Below are positions 61,101-64,000 of a stretch of 64,000 nucleotides of DNA, piece after piece. The notes under the pieces were generated by a model, which saw nothing but the letters and a program-made list of their open reading frames with translations, did not search any database and was not told the DNA's origin. Both the position numbers and the translations under genes were made by a program. This DNA is from Brucella pseudogrignonensis. Lineage in GTDB: Bacteria > Pseudomonadota > Alphaproteobacteria > Rhizobiales > Rhizobiaceae. Numbering within the stretch: the first letter of the stretch is position 1; every line of letters starts with the position of its first letter. The DNA is taken from assembly GCF_002252525.1 (NCBI RefSeq), contig NZ_NNRM01000046.1, forward strand, positions 157,831 through 221,830. Reading direction: 5' to 3'.

Positions 61101-61349
61101 TCAATTACGATTGTTTTGCTGCCCTCGGATTGCGAAAGCTGCATATGGTTCGGTCGATGGAGTAAATGCGGGGGCTGTATCAAGTATCACCCCAGCTCTG
61201 AAATGCTTCAGGACTATCTTTGAGCGTTCACGGAGAGGACCTGATAGTGGTCTCATGTTTTCAGTGGCGTATTTAGCGTTCGCAAGAATTCTGTTGAGAA
61301 TGCGCGTACGATCCGGCTGAAAAATTAGAATATTGGTGTCGGAAGACAT
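61101..61349 (-). CDS. Small protein with R-IL-R-A helix (82 aa)
   Basis: 82 residues with GGAGGG four bases before the ATG. Reads MSSDTNILIFQPDRTRILNR, then ANAKYATENM and SKIVLKHFRAGVI. It shares the order MSS..., R-I/L/V-L-R/N-x-A..., K..L..F with the genes at 61979 and 62336. Its 5' leader contains a hairpin conserved with the leader of 62336. Confidence 0.65.
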   Translation of the reverse strand: MSSDTNILIFQPDRTRILNRILANAKYATENMRPLSGPLRERSKIVLKHFRAGVILDTAPAFTPSTEPYAAFAIRGQQNNRN

Positions 61350-61393
61350 GATGCCCTCCTTTGTTCGGGGCCAGACGCTCTAAGTATCTGAGT

Positions 61394-61463
61394 AACAGCG
61401 CCCGTTTCAAATGCTGTTGCGATCTTCACCATGCGCCTAATGTTCCATTAAAGCAACTAAGGC
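61394..61463 (-). promoter_or_regulatory. Conserved leader with hairpin, copy 1
   Basis: Lies 45-115 bases before the ATG of the 61101 gene. On the minus strand it contains ACAGC-ATTTGAAACGGGC-GCTGT. It matches 62564-62633 at 53 of 70 positions without gaps. Confidence 0.55.
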
Positions 61464-61549
61464 CGCATTAAGGCTGATCCTGTTCCTTCTGGTCTCTTCA
61501 TCCGTGCTCGTGCGGAGCTTTTTCATTGTCCGCACACACCAAGATGAAA

Positions 61550-61819
61550 TCACAGGAGCTGTTCTGAAGTTACGTCATCTGCTGACGGCGCTGAATAGCT
61601 GTTGAGGGAATAAGATCCTCGATCTACTCGGATAAAAAGTGCCGCTTCTATGGGTAAGTTATAGTCACTGTTGTAGGCCAGAAAGCCGAAATAATCGGTA
61701 TAACTCCAACCTGGTATAATTCGATGCAAATCGCGAGCCGTAAATGGCTCTAAAAGGGTTCCATTGACGTGCACGGCAGTTAGAACGAATTGATAAGCGT
61801 TCAGAGCCGAGATTTTCAT
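61550..61819 (-). CDS. Small protein of unknown function (89 aa)
   Basis: Starts MKISALNAYQFVLTAVHVNG and continues EPFTARDLHRIIPGWSYTDY, GFLAYNSDYNLPIEAALFIR. Soluble mixed fold; GWSYTDYFGFL is distinctive. The ribosome site is weak. No family recognised. Confidence 0.5.
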   Translation of the reverse strand: MKISALNAYQFVLTAVHVNGTLLEPFTARDLHRIIPGWSYTDYFGFLAYNSDYNLPIEAALFIRVDRGSYSLNSYSAPSADDVTSEQLL

Positions 61820-61926
61820 AGGTTGACACTACAGGTGGCCGGTAAATTAGCAAGCTGATCTTTGCCTTTTGAAAAGCTGTAGGACCGTCAGTTCTTTCCG
61901 CAGGTTTTTAAGTCACCGGGTTACAG

Positions 61927-61948
61927 CCCCGCCTAGTGCGGGGTTTTT
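61927..61948 (+). terminator. Terminator (CCCCGC-CTAGT-GCGGGG)
   Basis: Same core as 52435-52455, followed by five T. No plus-strand gene ends just before it, so it may have been copied together with lost sequence or it may protect the minus-strand gene at 61979 from convergent transcription. Confidence 0.7.
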
Positions 61949-61978
61949 CATGTCAACAATCTGAGAAGACGGATTAGT

Positions 61979-62221
61979 TTACGATGCGCCGCCTTCATCA
62001 TCCCATCGATCGACTGCAACGTCCATGGATTTTTGCTTTTTGAGGAACTGTTTTAACGCCATACGCAATCGGCCTTCATCAAACATACCGTCTTGAAAAC
62101 GATGTGTGAGATAGCGTGCGGCTTTGTTGCGCAAATTCTTAGAGTCGCCCGGCAGCATGGCTTCTCTGAGTAATCGCGAAACCATGGTTATGTTAACAGC
62201 ATTCAACCAGGTGGAAGACAT
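61979..62221 (-). CDS. Small protein with S-R-L-L-R-E-A helix (80 aa)
   Basis: 80 residues from the ATG at 62221 with GGAGG six bases before it. MSSTWLNAVNITMVSRLLRE is followed by LRNKAARYLTHRFQDGMFDE and a charged tail. It looks related to 61101 and 62336 by helix spacing. It does not carry the conserved leader. Confidence 0.62.
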   Translation of the reverse strand: MSSTWLNAVNITMVSRLLREAMLPGDSKNLRNKAARYLTHRFQDGMFDEGRLRMALKQFLKKQKSMDVAVDRWDDEGGAS

Positions 62222-62335
62222 CACTCGCCTCCGTTGCGGACAAGACGTTTCCGTTCAAAATTAGATAAAATAAGGTCATAAACGCGATAAAGAGGACGAC
62301 CTGAATGAGAAGCCTATTATGTCTACTCATTGATA

Positions 62336-62521
62336 TTAAATGCTCGGTTTCTCATCGCGTCTGGCGATCAGGAAGTCATCAAGCAAAAGTTTTGCGGCTG
62401 CCAAGTCAGCCGTTCTTCTTTGGGGACTGACATCAATTATGTAGCCTGAACGCCGGAGCGCTTCTCGCAGAACGCGAGAATAAACAGGCTCATAGTAAGA
62501 TCGGTAAAAATAGGAAGACAT
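62336..62521 (-). CDS. Small protein with S-R-V-L-R-E-A helix (61 aa)
   Basis: 61 residues with an ideal GGAGGA five bases before the ATG. MSSYFYRSYYEPVYSRVLRE, then ADLAAAKLLLDDFLIARRDE. Tyr-rich N-terminus. The leader at 62564-62633 is conserved with that of 61101. Unknown function. Confidence 0.65.
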   Translation of the reverse strand: MSSYFYRSYYEPVYSRVLREALRRSGYIIDVSPQRRTADLAAAKLLLDDFLIARRDEKPSI

Positions 62522-62563
62522 AATAGTCCTCCTCCAGTTGGGGCTTGGATTTTATCCCTAAAC

Positions 62564-62633
62564 GACAGCGCCCGTTTCAATTGCTGTCGAGATAATCATC
62601 ATGCGCTTTAATTAGAACGAAAGCAATTAAGGC
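62564..62633 (-). promoter_or_regulatory. Conserved leader with hairpin, copy 2
   Basis: Lies 43-112 bases before the ATG of the 62336 gene. Minus strand ACAGC-AATTGAAACGGGC-GCTGT. The stem and the loop core TTGAAACGGGC are the most conserved part between the two copies. Confidence 0.55.
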
Positions 62634-62810
62634 AGACTGGCCTGATTGGGCTTTCATTCGCGGAGCGGGTATCTTCATCCGAGACAGCCGGTCGCTTGGA
62701 CCAAGGCCACATTCGAGGCTGTAGAAGCCGTCCGTCCGCTCCGGGGTTCGATTTCCCCTCATAATGCGGATCAAGTGGCCAAGACCGGTAGATCAATCAG
62801 ACGGTCAGAT

Positions 62811-62903
62811 ATGAGACGACGCACATTCCTGCGAATGCTTAGTCTTGCACCTGCCGCTGCTGCCCTTCCTGCAATGGCGATGCCAAGGCCGGACGACAAT
62901 TAA
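62811..62903 (+). CDS. Stand-alone twin-arginine leader peptide (30 aa)
   Basis: MRRRTFLRMLSLAPAAAALP then AMAMPRPDDN and a stop. RRTFLRM is a good Tat motif with a hydrophobic core and an Ala-x-Ala cleavage site, but nothing follows to be exported. It may be the remnant of an exported protein or a peptide in its own right. No ribosome site. Confidence 0.4.
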   Translation: MRRRTFLRMLSLAPAAAALPAMAMPRPDDN

Positions 62904-63041
62904 GAGACGGTTGAGGGCAGCGTCACCTTGGGTGAGTAAGCATGGAACTATGCGGGGATACACATTTGCCAGACAAGTTCAGGCGTCACACGCAACGTCG
63001 GTAATGCGGAGAGATTTTCATTTTGATGGATGTATACCGTC

Positions 63042-63524
63042 CTAAAGCTTGTCACCCTTTCGAGTTGCGTACTCAGATACAGCTTTGACACATTCAGTCC
63101 ACTTCTGACGATAAGGCATGTAGGCGTCGTTGAACCCATCATTTATATTCGGTTTCTTTTCAATACGGCGAATGCCAGCGGCGCCCATCCAAACGAAGTA
63201 AGGCCCCACTACTTTGTCTAGGTCAGCGAGATGAGGTTTTAGCTCATGGAAGTAAATCGCACAGATCGCCTGAGCTCGCAGAAGTGGTGAAGGACGCCTA
63301 ACAGTACTCTCGCCCCACACAATTCTCATCCTCTCAGCCTCGATCCACTGTTCGTAATCGCTCAGAAGCTCAAACAGTTCTTCGAATTTCTCAATTCTCT
63401 CACGCGTCTTTTCTTTTTTGGAAGTCAGGAAGTGCGTAACGACTGGCCCTACAGCTCCACCAAGTAGAGCAATTATGCCGCCGGTAATTACAGGCAATAG
63501 ACTGACAAGTGTCTGACCAATCAT
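63042..63524 (-). CDS. Membrane-anchored protein of unknown function (160 aa)
   Basis: 160 residues. N-terminal helix (LVSLLPVITGGIIALLGGAVGPVV), then a basic coil (TSKKEKTRERIEKFEELFELLSDYEQ, seen at about 34-60) and a cytoplasmic helical domain with PLLRAQAICAIYFHELKPHL. Similar plans occur in small phage-encoded membrane proteins. It starts just beside the terminase gene on the opposite strand. No family recognised. Confidence 0.7.
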   Translation of the reverse strand: MIGQTLVSLLPVITGGIIALLGGAVGPVVTHFLTSKKEKTRERIEKFEELFELLSDYEQWIEAERMRIVWGESTVRRPSPLLRAQAICAIYFHELKPHLADLDKVVGPYFVWMGAAGIRRIEKKPNINDGFNDAYMPYRQKWTECVKAVSEYATRKGDKL

Positions 63525-63562
63525 ACAAAAAATCCCCCATTTTACCCATCAGGAATACAACC

Positions 63563-63964
63563 GTGAGTCTCACACCAAAACAAGAGGCATTTGCTCTCGC
63601 ATTCTTTGAAACAGGAAATGCAGCAGAAGCTTATCGCCGGTCATATGATGTGAGCGAGAATGCCAAGGATCAGTGGATATATGTTGAGGCTTGCCAGCTT
63701 CTCGATAACCCTAAGGTCGCCATAAGGCTCAAAGAACTCCGTGAACATGCCGAAAGGCATTCGATCTACACTCGCCAGCAGGCATTAGACGAGTACGAGA
63801 AGGCGCGCTCTCTGGCCATTCAGGCAGGTAATCCAAGTGCTGCGGTATCGGCCATCAATGGCAAGGTGAAGCTGTACGGTCTGGAAGCGCCGGTTAAGAC
63901 CAAAGTCGAGCTTACGGGCAAAGACGGCGCTCCAATACAAACAGAGACTGTTGATTGTCGCTGA
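63563..63964 (+). CDS. Phage terminase small subunit
   Basis: 133 residues from a GTG at 63563 (AGGA eight bases before), giving the family opening SLTPKQEAFALAFFETGNAA. Continues EAYRRSYDVSENAKDQWIYV, DNPKVAIRLKELREHAERHS, VSAINGKVKLYGLEAP, all typical of the Terminase_2 small subunit, which binds the phage packaging site. It is intact. The large subunit should follow to the right of the window. An ATG 18 codons upstream exists but does not match the family start. Confidence 0.85.
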   Translation: MSLTPKQEAFALAFFETGNAAEAYRRSYDVSENAKDQWIYVEACQLLDNPKVAIRLKELREHAERHSIYTRQQALDEYEKARSLAIQAGNPSAAVSAINGKVKLYGLEAPVKTKVELTGKDGAPIQTETVDCR

Positions 63965-64000
63965 GAAGTGACCCGGTGGGGGTGCGGATAAAAACTTGGA

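Noticed and set aside
62735-62770. T-arm-like GGGG-TTCGATT-TCCCC suggesting a tRNA
   Set aside because: No anticodon arm upstream, no acceptor pairing and no CCA; a chance palindrome around a short TTCGA.

Overview
The window looks like a chromosome of an Ochrobactrum/Brucella-type alphaproteobacterium (Hyphomicrobiales). The reasons are the NAGGN osmolyte genes, a Brucella Omp25/31-like barrel domain, split and fused dihydroxyacetone-kinase operons with ribose-type ABC importers, a bacteriophytochrome/heme oxygenase pair, and small intergenic palindromes with AACGCGCATC...GATGCGCT arms. Species cannot be fixed from the sequence alone. 

Layout. (1) 1-8.85 kb, minus strand: asnO (3' part outside the window), a FadR-type regulator and a five-domain peptide ABC importer whose inner permease and ATPase are fused, then the M42 peptidase that normally accompanies asnO; this is an N-acetylglutaminylglutamine amide (osmoprotectant) region. 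(2) 9.0-10.6 kb: a CSS-EAL cyclic-di-GMP phosphodiesterase. (3) 10.7-23.0 kb: a heme/iron acquisition region made of two convergent FecI-FecR-TonB-receptor signalling loci. The first also carries a heme oxygenase, a membrane protein, an Rrf2 regulator and tonB, and its receptor has a second, Omp25-like barrel fused at the C-terminus. (4) 23.1-29.6 kb: an exported protein, then a phospholipid gene cluster resembling E. coli ynbABCD plus an acyltransferase. (5) 29.7-44.1 kb: two neighbouring sugar ABC importer modules, each with a dihydroxyacetone-type kinase (split DhaK+DhaL in one, fused DhaKL in the other) and its own regulator (LacI type, SorC type). (6) 44.4-49.6 kb: a third TonB receptor (heme type) and the light-sensing pair bphO-bphP. 

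(7) 49.8 kb to the right edge: a visibly more AT-rich, decayed prophage or integrative element. It starts at a tRNA 3' fragment with a broken integrase, holds wreckage of phage tail genes, and ends with an intact terminase small-subunit gene. Between these lie many very small genes with strong ribosome-binding sites. They include a duplicated gene cassette (50.7-51.8 and 58.7-60.3 kb) with a 30-residue membrane microprotein kept by purifying selection, a four-member MPFR protein family, a duplicated 5' leader, and a run of four two-hairpin elements on the minus strand that look like a family of small RNAs or structured terminators. 

How the parts fit: regions 3 and 6 together import heme, degrade it by two unrelated-context heme oxygenases, and feed biliverdin to the phytochrome. 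Region 5 imports and phosphorylates small ketoses or related polyols. Region 7 is the main accessory region and holds most of the undescribed material. Start sites were chosen from ribosome-binding sites and signal peptides and are stated where they differ from the longest reading frame.
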